A stretch of DNA of 64,000 bases from Spirosoma panaciterrae DSM 21099 (GTDB lineage: Bacteria > Bacteroidota > Bacteroidia > Cytophagales > Spirosomataceae): the NCBI RefSeq assembly GCF_000374025.1, contig NZ_KB893239.1, positions 1-64,000 on the forward strand, read 5' to 3'. Made by a program: the position numbers and the translations under genes. Shown one piece after another: positions 17,801 to 26,633 of this stretch. Each line of letters starts with the position of its first letter. Position 1 is the first letter of the stretch. Below the pieces are notes generated by a model. The model worked only from the letters and a program-made list of their open reading frames with translations. It was not told the origin of the DNA and made no database searches.

Positions 17801-18386
17801 CTGATGCTGTAGCATCGAAATGGTTCAGATCATAAATCAGACGATACCCTGTGGCCTGATTGTCAATAATTAACGGCTCATTGGCCGTTGCATACAGATG
17901 CTCTTTGGCTTCTTTAAAATTGAGCACTTCGCTGTTGACAAGCACACACTGACCGCCAAAGGGTTCGCCAAAGAACTGCTTTTTAAACTGACGTAAATGA
18001 CGCTCCCAACTCTTCGGATTACCTCGTACCGTTACGGCATCCAGCGTTTGTTCACTCGGTTTCAGACGAAAATCCGCTTTTTGAGGGGCCGTATTATCAA
18101 ATCGAATTTTTTTTGTCTCAGATTGATACCCAACAAATGAAGCCACTATTTCGACCGTACCCAATGGCATACCTGTCAGTGTATAATAGCCCTTTTCGTC
18201 GGTAATTGCGCCCCGCGTTGATCCATTAACATAGACGTTGGCAAATGGTACGGGTTTGCCCGTAGGTCCATCGGTTACGTAGCCGGTCAGCACGGTTTTC
18301 GTTTGACCATAGCCCACCCGGGTTAGTTCCAGAAGTAAAATAACAGTGATCCAGCCGACAGAGAACAAGTATCGCATACATAGCAA
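14826..18386 (-). CDS. MG2 and TonB-plug protein without a beta-barrel
   Basis: A 1186-residue exported protein (1183 if ATG 18377 is used). It has a signal peptide ending near GYGQ, a carboxypeptidase-regulatory-like domain (about 30-115: GYVTDGPTGKPVPFANVYVNGSTRGAITDEKG), a region of unknown type, and an MG2-like macroglobulin segment (about 410-510: TVFVHIDKPFYATGDRLWMSTYLLD). Ig-like domains, a second carboxypeptidase-like segment and a TonB-receptor plug domain (about 985-1095: VIVVDEKSVPYQNLYEMIQGRLTGV through ERIEVLKSAITTGTYGARGGNGVIAFYTK) follow. Only about 90 residues follow the plug, too few for a 22-strand barrel. This architecture is known in Bacteroidota. It may act in envelope protein-protein contacts rather than as a transporter. 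Confidence 0.82.
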   Translation of the reverse strand: MLCMRYLFSVGWITVILLLELTRVGYGQTKTVLTGYVTDGPTGKPVPFANVYVNGSTRGAITDEKGYYTLTGMPLGTVEIVASFVGYQSETKKIRFDNTAPQKADFRLKPSEQTLDAVTVRGNPKSWERHLRQFKKQFFGEPFGGQCVLVNSEVLNFKEAKEHLYATANEPLIIDNQATGYRLIYDLNHFDATASGEVYSAGTARFEELKPENERQASRFQRNRLIAYKGSIRHLMASLIDNTFEQAGFMVYQEDVTKPISLEQRSLTLSAAINDYKRLVPINVSKAIQPGRLSTERRLVSSMKLIVFYTNATSGFSPYPDARYAYTEMRLPGGQLQMTVDGVITMPEGMEAKGSMGNDRLSTMLPADWKPEGGEKEPLKNSPLATQGKLAPPDARMERITAEFSEEFSLQAPTVFVHIDKPFYATGDRLWMSTYLLDAASHQRASGKTAIHVDLLSSNGKLMQHQWVRIVDGRGEGSFRLSDTLTAGTYRLRAYTDEDDAQRRPAFERSVAIYNLFRHDVSMRNDSVSQPVDVQILPEGGRWIAGFPARLGVKIVQPNGHGLPIEGRIVDDLGAEVVRFRTNPQGMTSVSMEPKPQRTYYADLTYNNQPQHVPLPKPETEGIVLSADVVSDTTRLALTILSTNKRAIDSAYVLIQQRGRVIDGRKILLQNGVAKVSLPIVTWLPGLAQITLYDAIAKPQAERLVFVPESVAPVRVLMSVNKKLYKPREQVSLSLNLSDNGSPALAALSASITDAGKVPDDTADATLPVHLLLTGELRGRIDNPNRYVVNRSTETRRALDDLLLTQGWRRVEGTPKSDSLGGVSIRGRILHAKNGPIAGAQFVVASTGSGQSFVKSAAADEQGRFRLAGLAIADTVQLMTRILDRQSRNLSAKDAFLVQEWPGQEWESDERAVSLNWSALRTQLEAARIRQEANTDFYRDKTAKALNEVTVRAQKFDKRPEDIQQRSLHNEADAVIVVDEKSVPYQNLYEMIQGRLTGVTVKRVGAAVARAYYVSMRGTNSFSMGSQPLYLMDGMPIEDPDGNALLLFSASDIERIEVLKSAITTGTYGARGGNGVIAFYTKRARSMQGSAKPDEGMTPIQFIGYPSVQREFYVPRYDAETTAGPISGPVDDRDVLYWKPLMQTDSQGHSQLRFPLSDVVRTVRVVIQGVTVDGRPVAGVQLIRVQ

Positions 18387-18539
18387 ATCATATAGATTAA
18401 AAGAACGCTACCATGCAATTATACCTGAGATTGTCATATGCCTATTCGATCAATAACCCAGCCCCCATCACAACCCTGTTGCCAGTACAATCCTTCCTAC
18501 ATTGGAAAAACTCGTCCGAAAAAGCCCTACCTTGCGGCC

Positions 18540-19028
18540 ATGTTCAGAATCCTATTGAAACCGATTGGAATTGGTATGATCAGCCTGGCGCTTCTATCCA
18601 ATTGTCAGTCTGCAAACCAGACACCCTGTGAGCAAACGCTGGTAACGACAACGGCGCCCGAACAGGAGATCGCCCAACTCAAACAATACATCGAGTCGAA
18701 GGGAATTAAGGCTACGGCCGATAAGCGAGGATTTTATTATACCATTCAGTCGCCGGGCAGTGGCGCAAAACCCAATGTCTGTTCCAACGTTAGTGTCAAT
18801 TATGAAGGTCGCTTAACGGATGGTACCCGTTTCGACAGCGGAGATGATGTTCGCTTTGGCCTTAATCAACTGATAGTAGGTTGGCAGGAAGGGATTCCCC
18901 TTATTGCCCCGGGCGGACAGATTACACTGTATCTGCCGCCTTCGTTAGCGTATGGGGATCAGCAGCAAGGAGATATTCCGGCTCATTCGATTCTGATTTT
19001 CCAGATCGACCTACTGGCTATTCATTAA
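18540..19028 (+). CDS. FKBP-type peptidyl-prolyl isomerase lipoprotein
   Basis: About 162 residues from the ATG at 18540. This start gives a lipoprotein signal MFRILLKPIGIGMISLALLSNC with the lipid-carrying Cys at residue 22; the upstream ATG at 18438 would bury it. The FKBP domain covers about 85-160 (VSVNYEGRLTDGTRFDSG, then FGLNQLIVGWQEGIPLIAPGGQITLYLPPSLAYGDQ, then IPAHSILIFQIDLL). It should accelerate prolyl isomerisation of envelope proteins in the periplasm. It is divergent from the MG2/TonB-plug gene. Confidence 0.9.
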   Translation: MFRILLKPIGIGMISLALLSNCQSANQTPCEQTLVTTTAPEQEIAQLKQYIESKGIKATADKRGFYYTIQSPGSGAKPNVCSNVSVNYEGRLTDGTRFDSGDDVRFGLNQLIVGWQEGIPLIAPGGQITLYLPPSLAYGDQQQGDIPAHSILIFQIDLLAIH

Positions 19029-19109
19029 TCTGGTCATTGAGGCAGTTCTACGATTCCCACGTACCAGCCGCTTTACCAAACAAGCGTCTCTCCAGAAACA
19101 AATACTGTT

Positions 19110-20258
19110 ATGCTTAAAAACCTGTTTTTGCTCCTTGTATCCACGAGTCTGTTCATGCATCAGTCAATAGCCCAGACTTTACAACGTGGCGTGTCGGCCA
19201 AAGACACCTATTCGAATCCGCTATCGGTTCAATTTGGTGATCCGTTCGTGTTGCATACGCAGGGCAAGTATTATATGTACGGCACAGGTGCAGGAGCCAA
19301 TAAGGGGTTTGTAGCTTATTCGTCCGACGACATGGTCAGTTGGAAACGGGAAGGTCAGGTCTATTTTCACGATAATCCCCAAGGCTGGAGCGATCCGAAT
19401 GCGAAGTGGGGCGGTGCGTACTGGGCACCGGAAGTTTATGAGGTAAAGGGCAAGTTTTATCTTTTTTATAGTGCTCAATGGAAAGTCAATCCAACCCATG
19501 AAGAAGAAAATTTCCGAATCGGAGTAGCCGTGGCCGATAAGCCTACTGGCCCCTTTATCGACCTGACCAACAAACCCATCTTTGATCCGGGTTATCCCAT
19601 CATTGATGCCAATGTGTTTTTCGATACCGATGGCAAAGCCTATCTGTACTATTCGCGCTGCTGCTACAAACATCCAGTCGAGAGCGAGGTAGCCGATTTA
19701 GCCCGTCAGAAAGGATGGTTCAAGGAAATTGAAGAAAGTTGGGTATATGGTATCGAACTCAAATCGGATTTTTCGGGCGTTGTTGGTGAGCCGGTTTTAT
19801 TGCTGCGTCCCCCGGTTAAACTAGGCGACAAGCAGTCGGACTGGGAAAGCCGATCTGTAACGGCCCGCGAAGTGAACCGGCGCTGGACGGAAGGCTCAGT
19901 TACGTTCAAGAAAGGCAACACCTATTACATGATGTATTCGGCCAATTATTTTGGTGGCCAGCATTACGCCATTGGGTACGCTACCGCCAGTTCGCCTTTA
20001 GGCCCCTATAAAAAAGCGGCCAATAACCCGATTGTAGAGAAAAATACGCCCAGGGGAGGCTCCGTTACCGGAACGGGGCATAATAGCATTACGTACTCGC
20101 CGGATGGGAAAGAAATGTTTTGCGTATATCACGCCAGAACCTCGAAAACCGGCGACGAACGGGTGGTTTTTATTGACCGAATGGAAGTAGGTAAAGGCAT
20201 CATCAAGGTTTTAGGGCCGACAACTACGCCCCAAAAGCTTCCGTCAAGCGGTCGATAA
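19110..20258 (+). CDS. Glycoside hydrolase family 43 enzyme
   Basis: A 382-residue secreted enzyme with signal peptide MLKNLFLLLVSTSLFMHQSIAQ. The five-bladed GH43 propeller shows the expected acids: the base Asp in SVQFGDPFVLHTQGKYYMYGTG, the pKa-tuning Asp in PIIDANVFFDTDGKAYLYYS, and the acid Glu in RRWTEGSVTFKKGNTYYMMYS. GTGHNSITYSPDGKEMFCVYHA is the conserved C-terminal blade. Substrates are likely arabinan, arabinoxylan or related glycans. No SusC/SusD pair is adjacent, so it is not part of a visible utilisation locus. Confidence 0.9.
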   Translation: MLKNLFLLLVSTSLFMHQSIAQTLQRGVSAKDTYSNPLSVQFGDPFVLHTQGKYYMYGTGAGANKGFVAYSSDDMVSWKREGQVYFHDNPQGWSDPNAKWGGAYWAPEVYEVKGKFYLFYSAQWKVNPTHEEENFRIGVAVADKPTGPFIDLTNKPIFDPGYPIIDANVFFDTDGKAYLYYSRCCYKHPVESEVADLARQKGWFKEIEESWVYGIELKSDFSGVVGEPVLLLRPPVKLGDKQSDWESRSVTAREVNRRWTEGSVTFKKGNTYYMMYSANYFGGQHYAIGYATASSPLGPYKKAANNPIVEKNTPRGGSVTGTGHNSITYSPDGKEMFCVYHARTSKTGDERVVFIDRMEVGKGIIKVLGPTTTPQKLPSSGR

Positions 20259-20605
20259 AAAGGTCCCGCGCGATGTGCTTCCCCCTTTCGGTTGCTTTCT
20301 ATCTCCGAAGTTTCTTGGCGAACGTCTTTTTCTTCCGAGAAAACCTGGCATGGGTGCAGATGGTCAGCAGGTGCGTAGGTTGCCTCTCCGATAGGGCTAT
20401 TGATTCGCTATTGAACCCAAAAACAAAGATTAGTGGAGATCATGCGTATTTGTTTTTCTCACAAGTCACGCAGGAAAAATAACCGTTGAAATCGGCTATT
20501 TGCCAGTTGAAGATCATTGCCGTTGCATCCCCCCTACCGGACTGGCTAGTTTTGGGCACGCAATCGCAATAACCTTTAACCGCTGGAGCCGACCAGCACC
20601 AATCG
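20259..20605. other. Gene-free stretch of 347 bases
   Basis: No credible gene is seen. A 69-codon plus-strand frame (20273-20482) and a long minus-strand frame overlapping the next gene lack family-like sequence. No strong hairpin with a T-run and no exact TAnnTTTG box was found by eye. Confidence 0.5.
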
Positions 20606-21220
20606 ATGAACACCCTCCCGCTGACCAACCGCACTCTCGGCACTCTGGGCCTGCTAAGTGCTCCTTGTATGCTGATCGGAATGCTCCTGATGGAGCAAAT
20701 CCCGGAATTAAAAAAAACGGCTTTTGATGGCCTGAGCGGCCTCGTTTTTATGCTGCCCTGGATGGGTAGTCTGGTTGGCCTCATGCGCCTGAAGGCAACG
20801 GGATACTCTAGCTTTGGCCGTTGGATCATTCCCGCTAATCTGCTCACGTTAACGTTGGCCAATTGCTGGAATATGTATAATGCCATAGAGCCCTGGGCAG
20901 GCACGCCTTTGTTCTGGTTTCTGGATGCCTTCTGGCCCATTAGTATGCTAACGATGCTCCTGGTTGGCATAACCGTCGCCCGGGAGGGAGTCTTACAGGG
21001 GTGGCTTCGCTACGTTCCCCTGGCAGTGGGCCTGTGGTTACCGTTTACAGCCCTACTAGGCAAGTTGACTCCTCTACTCCTACCTAGGCTGGCTCCCTCC
21101 ATAGCGTCTGGCGGTATGCTCATAGCCTTAACCCTTTCGGGTGTGTATGCTACCGTGTGCTGGGGCGCACTGGGCTACCTAGTCCGGACGGTTCCAGAAC
21201 CTCTGCACGCCGAAGGCTAG
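20606..21220 (+). CDS. Unknown polytopic membrane protein
   Basis: A 204-residue protein with about six predicted transmembrane helices (near 12-29, 40-57, 72-90, 103-121, 135-155, 165-190). I do not recognise the family. It has no signal peptide, and motifs such as FMLPWMGSLVGLMRLKATGYSSFGRWIIPANL are not diagnostic. It stands alone between GH43 and a convergent LytTR gene, so the context says little. The 140 bases to the LytTR gene contain a GGGC/GCCC mini-hairpin near 21315 but no clear terminator. Confidence 0.7.
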   Translation: MNTLPLTNRTLGTLGLLSAPCMLIGMLLMEQIPELKKTAFDGLSGLVFMLPWMGSLVGLMRLKATGYSSFGRWIIPANLLTLTLANCWNMYNAIEPWAGTPLFWFLDAFWPISMLTMLLVGITVAREGVLQGWLRYVPLAVGLWLPFTALLGKLTPLLLPRLAPSIASGGMLIALTLSGVYATVCWGALGYLVRTVPEPLHAEG

Positions 21221-21360
21221 TCAACTACTTTACGATCAGCCTGGCTTTTACGGGCACGCATCCTTCACCAATCAGGCCCATAGTTTCCATGCCAACCCAG
21301 TTGTATTTTTTTTGGGCCTAAAGCCCCCGAAATGGCTGAGTATGTTATCTGTCAACCACC

Positions 21361-22122
21361 TCAATTCAGCTCTCCCAACTGCTCCGTCACGTATCGCTTA
21401 TAGACCCGGCCAATGCGTAATTCTTTTGAATCGATCCAGAACGCGTCGGCCTCACGTTTGCTAACCCATAGCGTATGTACAATACAAGACCGGCTGATTC
21501 GAATAAACTGTCGCCTGGGCAGGCGTTCTTCAGCTTCTTTCATCGTCAATCGGGTGACATATAGCGTCCGACTAGTAAAGATTTTCAGGTAGTTCTCCAG
21601 GCTTTCGATATACTGAATATCGGAATACGGTATAGCCTGCCGAACCCCATCCACCATACAGGAAAATGTTCCTGATTCATTTGTTGCCGTATGTTCGGTG
21701 CGAGGTTTTGGGCTTATCGTTCCCGATTCGGAGCGAGTGGATACAAATCTGTACGTAATAAACACACCGAGCCCTGTGACCGTATACACCCAGAAATTTA
21801 CCAGATAAGGCAATGAATGATCGATATTGAATTCGGTATGCAATACAAAATTCATGTTAAACGATCCCAGGGTCATCAGCAAAAACACACAGCCAATATA
21901 GAGTGCTTTTTTACCTTGGAGAAAAAGCCGTTCAAACAGGAATCGATTGTGAAACACAATCCAGCCATACAGCAAGAGCAGGTAGAAATAAGGTGATAGT
22001 TTGGACCAACCAGCCCGCCCCCCAATAGCATACACATCAGTAAGATAGTGGGCCAGGACCAAGGCCCCTAGCCCCAGCAGGTTACGAATGATGATCGTGT
22101 CCGGAATACGTAGACGTTGCAT
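21361..22122 (-). CDS. Membrane-bound LytTR-type transcription regulator
   Basis: About 253 residues from the ATG at 22122 (an upstream in-frame ATG at 22170 is possible). Four membrane helices fill about residues 8-135, and a LytTR DNA-binding domain lies at about 155-250 (YSDIQYIESLENYLKIFTSRTLYVTRLTMKEAEERL, then FIRISRSCIVH, then LRIGRVYKRYV). There is no response-regulator receiver domain, so any signal is probably sensed by the membrane part. The gene is divergent from a polytopic membrane protein gene, which is the obvious candidate target. No operator could be picked out in the shared 160 bases. Confidence 0.85.
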   Translation of the reverse strand: MQRLRIPDTIIIRNLLGLGALVLAHYLTDVYAIGGRAGWSKLSPYFYLLLLYGWIVFHNRFLFERLFLQGKKALYIGCVFLLMTLGSFNMNFVLHTEFNIDHSLPYLVNFWVYTVTGLGVFITYRFVSTRSESGTISPKPRTEHTATNESGTFSCMVDGVRQAIPYSDIQYIESLENYLKIFTSRTLYVTRLTMKEAEERLPRRQFIRISRSCIVHTLWVSKREADAFWIDSKELRIGRVYKRYVTEQLGELN

Positions 22123-22282
22123 AAAGCAATTTACCGCTTGAAATGGATTCAGCCAGCCATTCCGTGACAAACGGTCTTCGTCACAGACAACTGCATCTGA
22201 TCACGTTTACCCTGGAATGCGTTCGGCAACCTGCCAAATTGGGTATCGCTTCGGTCCTGCACAACCCCCGAAGCCCGCTTTT

Positions 22283-22951
22283 ATGCAAACGCTTCACTGG
22301 CTCAATCTTGGTATCCACATTACGTTTGGTACGCTCGCTTTACTTATCGGATTATTTGCCCTCTTTTATCAAAACCAACCCGTACGCCATGTTCGGTCTG
22401 GACGCTATTTTCTGTACTGCCTAAGCCTCGTCGTCGGAACGGCATTCATTGGTATTCTTTTCTTTCGGTCCAATCCCTTTTTGCTGATGCTGACGCTACT
22501 GGGTGGCTATGTTGGCTATGCTGGCTATCGTACGGTTTGGCTTCGCGAACGCAAAAGCCCACTAATCGATGTGCTGATTACAATCAGTGTACTACTGGCA
22601 GGCAGCCTGTTTGCCTGGTCTATGCAACTGACTGGCAGCAACTGGTCGCCAGCGGTGGTCTATTCGACCTTATCGGCACTGGCACTGGTGGGAGGCTATG
22701 ATTTACTCAAATATTTCTGGTTATACGAACGACTTAAAAGTTGGTGGCTCTACGAACATATTTACAAGATGCTATCGGCCTATAGCGCCATTTTCTCTGC
22801 CTTTTCAGGTACCGTTCTGCCGCATTACAAACCGTATAGCCAGATACTGCCTTCCGTAATTTGTGTGAGCGCTATTGCTTATTTTATCTGGAAACGAGCC
22901 CGTAGCCAACGACGCTCCCCCGATCCAATTTCGTTCAGGCAGGCGGGTTAA
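22283..22951 (+). CDS. Unknown polytopic membrane protein divergent from the LytTR regulator
   Basis: About 222 residues from MQTLHWLNLGIHITFGTLALLIGLF; the upstream ATG at 22217 would add 22 residues without membrane character. Roughly six or seven helices are predicted. A His in the first helix and RHVRSGRYFLYCL recall small DUF2306-like or haem-related membrane proteins, but this is not secure. The head-to-head arrangement with the LytTR gene suggests regulation by it. An inverted repeat follows 47 bases after the stop. Confidence 0.65.
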   Translation: MQTLHWLNLGIHITFGTLALLIGLFALFYQNQPVRHVRSGRYFLYCLSLVVGTAFIGILFFRSNPFLLMLTLLGGYVGYAGYRTVWLRERKSPLIDVLITISVLLAGSLFAWSMQLTGSNWSPAVVYSTLSALALVGGYDLLKYFWLYERLKSWWLYEHIYKMLSAYSAIFSAFSGTVLPHYKPYSQILPSVICVSAIAYFIWKRARSQRRSPDPISFRQAG

Positions 22952-22998
22952 AACCACTCTACCTGGCAAATGTGGTAAGAAAGAGCAAATTGGTTATC

Positions 22999-23029
22999 TT
23001 GTACCACAGATTACCCCACTGTGGTACAA
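22999..23029. repeat. Perfect inverted repeat upstream of ggt
   Basis: Two 11-base arms, TTGTACCACAG (22999-23009) and CTGTGGTACAA (23019-23029), enclose 9 bases. TTTT follows shortly (23034-23037). It ends 25 bases before the ggt ATG. It could be a weak terminator for the upstream gene or an operator/leader stem of ggt. Confidence 0.6.
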
Positions 23030-23054
23030 CGAGTTTTGAACTTCATACAACCTC

Positions 23055-24749
23055 ATGAAACACCTCTTCCTCTTTTACTTTCTGCTCTGTATTGCCACAT
23101 CGATGTTCGCCCAGGATCGACTTATGGGTAAGTCTTTTGCTACCCGATCGGTCGTGATGGCGCAACATGGCATGGCCTGTACATCCCATCCGTTATCAAC
23201 GCAGGCTGCCATCGACATTCTTCGTTCAGGCGGCAATGCCATCGACGCAGCCATTGCCGCCAACGCTATGGAAGGTCTGGTAGAACCCCATGTCAACGGA
23301 ATTGGTGGCGATCTGTTTGCTATTGTCTGGGATGCTAAAACCAAAAAACTATATGGCCTGAATGCGTCGGGCCGGTCGCCATATAGCCTTACGCTGGCTG
23401 AATTTAAGAAGCGCGGCCTTACCCACATTCCGTCCGATGGCCCACTGCCCATATCGACACCGGGTTGCGTGGATGGCTGGTTCGAACTCCATAAGCGATT
23501 TGGAAAAACACCGATGCCGAAGATTCTCTCGCATGCGATCCGGTATGCTCGTGAAGGGTATCCAGTCCATGATGAAGCGGCCTTCTATTGGCCATCCATG
23601 ATTGCTCGTTTTAGCAAATACCCCAATGTAAAGGAAACCTATGCGCCCAACGGCATGGCCCCCAAACGGGGTGAAATCTTTAAGAATCCGGCCTTGGCCA
23701 ATACGCTCGAAAAGATTGCAAAGGGTGGACGCGATGCCTTCTATACAGGTGAAATTGCTCAGACCATCGATGGGTTTATGAAACGTGTAGGGGGTTATCT
23801 CAGCGCCAAGGACCTGGCCGATCATACCTCCGAATGGGTCGAACCCGTTTCGACCAATTATCGGGGCTACGATGTATGGGAATTGCCACCGAACAGCCAG
23901 GGAATTTGCACGTTACAGATGCTGAACATTCTGGAAGGGTATGATTTTTCGAAAATTCCGTGGGGAAGCCCGGAGCATATTCACTTATTTGTTGAAGCCA
24001 AAAAACTGGCTTTCGAAGATCGGGCCAAATACTATGCGGACCCTGCCTTTGCCCAAATCCCTGTAAAAGACCTAATCAGCAAGGCCTATGCCGCAGAGCG
24101 CCGGAAACTCATTGACCCAAACCGGGCTGCCAGCCGGGTCGATGCCGGAAATCCTGCCCTGAAGCAGGGCGACACCATCTATCTGACCGTAGCCGATGAA
24201 GAAGGCAATATGGTATCGCTGATTCAGAGCAATTACCGGGGGTTTGGCTCTGGGATGGTAGCCGATGGCCTGGGGTTCATGTTTCAGGATCGGGGCGAAC
24301 TATATAGCCTGACCGAGGGCCAGAACAATACGTACGCTCCCCACAAGCGACCTTTCCAAACCATCATTCCGGCATTCGTCACCAAAGATGGGCAACCGTT
24401 TATGAGTTTTGGCGTAATGGGCGGCAGTTTTCAGCCACTTGGCCACACCGAAATTCTGATGAATATGATCGATTATGGCATGAATCCGCAGGAAGCGGGC
24501 GATGCCCCCCGCATCGACCACAGCGGCTCCTCAGAACCCACTGGCGAAAAAATGGTCGACTCGGGCCTGATTACGCTTGAATCCGGGTACCCGTACGAAA
24601 CCATCCGCGACCTGATGCGTAAAGGCCATAAAATTGGCTATGGAATAGGTGGCTATGGTGGGTATCAGGCCATCATGTACGACGCTAAAAACAAGGTCTA
24701 CCACGGTGCCACCGAATCCCGAAAAGACGGGCAGGCAGCAGGGTTTTAG
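23055..24749 (+). CDS. ggt: Gamma-glutamyltransferase
   Basis: A 564-residue periplasmic N-terminal-nucleophile hydrolase that cleaves or transfers the gamma-glutamyl group of glutathione. A signal peptide (MKHLFLFYFLLCIATSMFAQ) is followed by a proenzyme with the family hallmarks GGNAIDAAIAANA, EPHVNGIGGDLFA, SGRSPYSL and the self-cleavage region GDTIYLTVADEEGNMVSLIQSNY, whose Thr would become the new N-terminal nucleophile. The small subunit continues with FGVMGGSFQPLGH. The length and order are those of the standard precursor. It stands alone, convergent with the efflux operon. Confidence 0.93.
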   Translation: MKHLFLFYFLLCIATSMFAQDRLMGKSFATRSVVMAQHGMACTSHPLSTQAAIDILRSGGNAIDAAIAANAMEGLVEPHVNGIGGDLFAIVWDAKTKKLYGLNASGRSPYSLTLAEFKKRGLTHIPSDGPLPISTPGCVDGWFELHKRFGKTPMPKILSHAIRYAREGYPVHDEAAFYWPSMIARFSKYPNVKETYAPNGMAPKRGEIFKNPALANTLEKIAKGGRDAFYTGEIAQTIDGFMKRVGGYLSAKDLADHTSEWVEPVSTNYRGYDVWELPPNSQGICTLQMLNILEGYDFSKIPWGSPEHIHLFVEAKKLAFEDRAKYYADPAFAQIPVKDLISKAYAAERRKLIDPNRAASRVDAGNPALKQGDTIYLTVADEEGNMVSLIQSNYRGFGSGMVADGLGFMFQDRGELYSLTEGQNNTYAPHKRPFQTIIPAFVTKDGQPFMSFGVMGGSFQPLGHTEILMNMIDYGMNPQEAGDAPRIDHSGSSEPTGEKMVDSGLITLESGYPYETIRDLMRKGHKIGYGIGGYGGYQAIMYDAKNKVYHGATESRKDGQAAGF

Positions 24750-24899
24750 CAACGGGGCCGATAGCCCCTTTACAGGTCTCCATACTTTTCAAGAACTCTA
24801 TTGCACTGTGATTAAAGTTTATGCCTGCTGACATTCCGACTGGTATGTCGGTGCGGCAGGAGGAATCTTCGCTTACAGGGCAACTATACTCTGAATACA

Positions 24900-24933
24900 A
24901 AAAACATCGGACAGTCTAATGACCGTCCGATGT
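24900..24933 (-). terminator. Terminator of the efflux operon
   Basis: The 9-bp arms at 24904-24912 and 24925-24933 (ACATCGGAC and GTCCGATGT) are perfect. On the minus strand the stem is followed by six T. It lies 35 bases after the MFS stop codon. Confidence 0.85.
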
Positions 24934-24968
24934 CCAAACAACAAATGAACAAAACACAACTTAATAGC

Positions 24969-26525
24969 TTACTCCATGACCATTTCGGTATGGGCCGATG
25001 CCTGAATTTTCTTACCTATGAAAAGGAGAAGCAACGGGACACACACCAGAAAGAAAGCGCCAATAATCAGGAATGAATCCGCATAGGTCATGACCAGTGC
25101 CTGCCGCATTACCGTACCCTGCATCATCCCATAAGCCTTTCCGGTAGCCGTCATCAACGCATCGCCTTTCGACAGAAACAGATTCGTAAACTGCCGGATG
25201 CGCTCGGCCGATAACGGATTATACATCGAGATGTTGTCCGACAACCGGGATGCATGAAATACCGTGCGGGTCGAAATGTAGGTGGTCATGATGGCAGTCC
25301 CAAATGTACCACCCAACTGACGGATCATACCCGTTAGGGCTGACCCCTGTGGAATTTCGATGTTCTTCAAATCGGCCAGGGTAATGGTCGTTAGGGGAAT
25401 AAAGATCATCCCCATCCCTATACCCCGGATAATCAGTGGCCAGAAGAAATAATCCGGACCCGCATCCAGGCTGATGGCCGATAGATCGAAACAGAAACCA
25501 AAGAACAATAGGAACCCGATGGCTGCATACCAGATAGGCGAAATGTAGTTCTTACTGAGCAAGCCCCCCACAACCGGCATCATCAGCCCCGTCATAATCG
25601 ATCCTGGCATCAGCAACAACCCTGTTTGGCTGGCCGTAAAGCCCAGAATCGTCTGACAGAAAACCGGAATGATAAAGACGGATGCAAACAGACCAAATCC
25701 TAGAATAAAATTAAACAAAGTACCCACGGCAAATCGTCGCTGTCGCAACAAACTCAGATCCAGAATTGGCAGCTTTACGGCTAACTGACGCCAGATAAAC
25801 CCGATCAGACCAATAGCGGCCGCAACAGACATGACGACAATAAACTCTGAGGTAAACCAATCTTCTTCCTGCCCTTTTTCCAGCACGATCTGTAAGCCCC
25901 CGATACCCATTGTCAGCAATATGAGCGCCAGCCAGTCCATGCCACCCGCCTGCACTTTCTCGGCCGGTTCCTTGATGTAAGCATACGTCAGAAACGTCGC
26001 CAGAATACCAAAGGGGATATTGATGTAAAACACCCAGTTCCACGACAGGTTATCGGTGATGTAGCCACCCAGGGTTGGACCAATCGACGGCCCAATGATA
26101 ACCCCCATCCCGAAAATGGCGTTGGCAATCCCCAACTGCTCTTTCGGAAAGGTCTGAATCAGAATGGATTGCGCTGTTGTCAGCAACCCTCCCCCTCCAA
26201 TACCCTGTACAACCCGAAAAAATACCAACTCCCAAACATTGGTCGATAATCCGCAAAAAATGGAAGCGATGGTAAACAGGACGATGGAAGCGGCAAAGTA
26301 ATTTCGACGACCCAGTTTCGCAGTTAGCCAGCCCGACATGGTGATCATTACGGCGCTGGCGGCTGCATAACCCGTTACGACCCAGCTAATGTCGCCCAGC
26401 GATGCGCCAAGGTTTCCCATCATCTGGTTCAGGGTTACGTTTACAATCGACGAGTCGATGGTTTGCAGCAGAGCTGCTGTCGTCACCGTCAATACGACCA
26501 CCCATTTATCAAATCCTAAATTCAT
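24969..26525 (-). CDS. EmrB/QacA-type MFS drug exporter (DHA2, 14 helices)
   Basis: A 518-residue inner-membrane proton antiporter. Motifs include TIDSSIVNVTLNQMMGNLGAS in helix 1, the MFS motif A segment GWLTAKLGRRNYF, motif C-like GPSIGPTLGGYITDNLSWNWVFYINIPFG, and about 14 hydrophobic helices. It is the last gene of a MarR-TolC-HlyD-MFS operon encoding a complete three-part pump across both membranes. Its substrates are unknown; such pumps export hydrophobic toxins. It is preceded by 108 bases without visible structure. Confidence 0.93.
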   Translation of the reverse strand: MNLGFDKWVVVLTVTTAALLQTIDSSIVNVTLNQMMGNLGASLGDISWVVTGYAAASAVMITMSGWLTAKLGRRNYFAASIVLFTIASIFCGLSTNVWELVFFRVVQGIGGGGLLTTAQSILIQTFPKEQLGIANAIFGMGVIIGPSIGPTLGGYITDNLSWNWVFYINIPFGILATFLTYAYIKEPAEKVQAGGMDWLALILLTMGIGGLQIVLEKGQEEDWFTSEFIVVMSVAAAIGLIGFIWRQLAVKLPILDLSLLRQRRFAVGTLFNFILGFGLFASVFIIPVFCQTILGFTASQTGLLLMPGSIMTGLMMPVVGGLLSKNYISPIWYAAIGFLLFFGFCFDLSAISLDAGPDYFFWPLIIRGIGMGMIFIPLTTITLADLKNIEIPQGSALTGMIRQLGGTFGTAIMTTYISTRTVFHASRLSDNISMYNPLSAERIRQFTNLFLSKGDALMTATGKAYGMMQGTVMRQALVMTYADSFLIIGAFFLVCVPLLLLFIGKKIQASAHTEMVME

Positions 26526-26633
26526 AATGAAGTTTGTTGTGGTGTCGGGTTTATGAACCCGACCCTATTGCTGACGAGAGAATGGCGGGCTTGCAAACCG
26601 CTGCAATCGGCCAACGTCACCTCCGTAAATCCC

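Noticed and set aside
20440..20970. A 176-codon minus-strand frame
   Set aside because: It overlaps a polytopic membrane protein gene and has the irregular Arg/Pro/Ser-rich composition of an antisense shadow.
23055..24749. ggt as a possible pseudogene because the nucleophile motif is not TTH
   Set aside because: The GDT-x-YLT context and all flanking motifs are intact; many bacterial gamma-glutamyltransferases vary next to the nucleophile.
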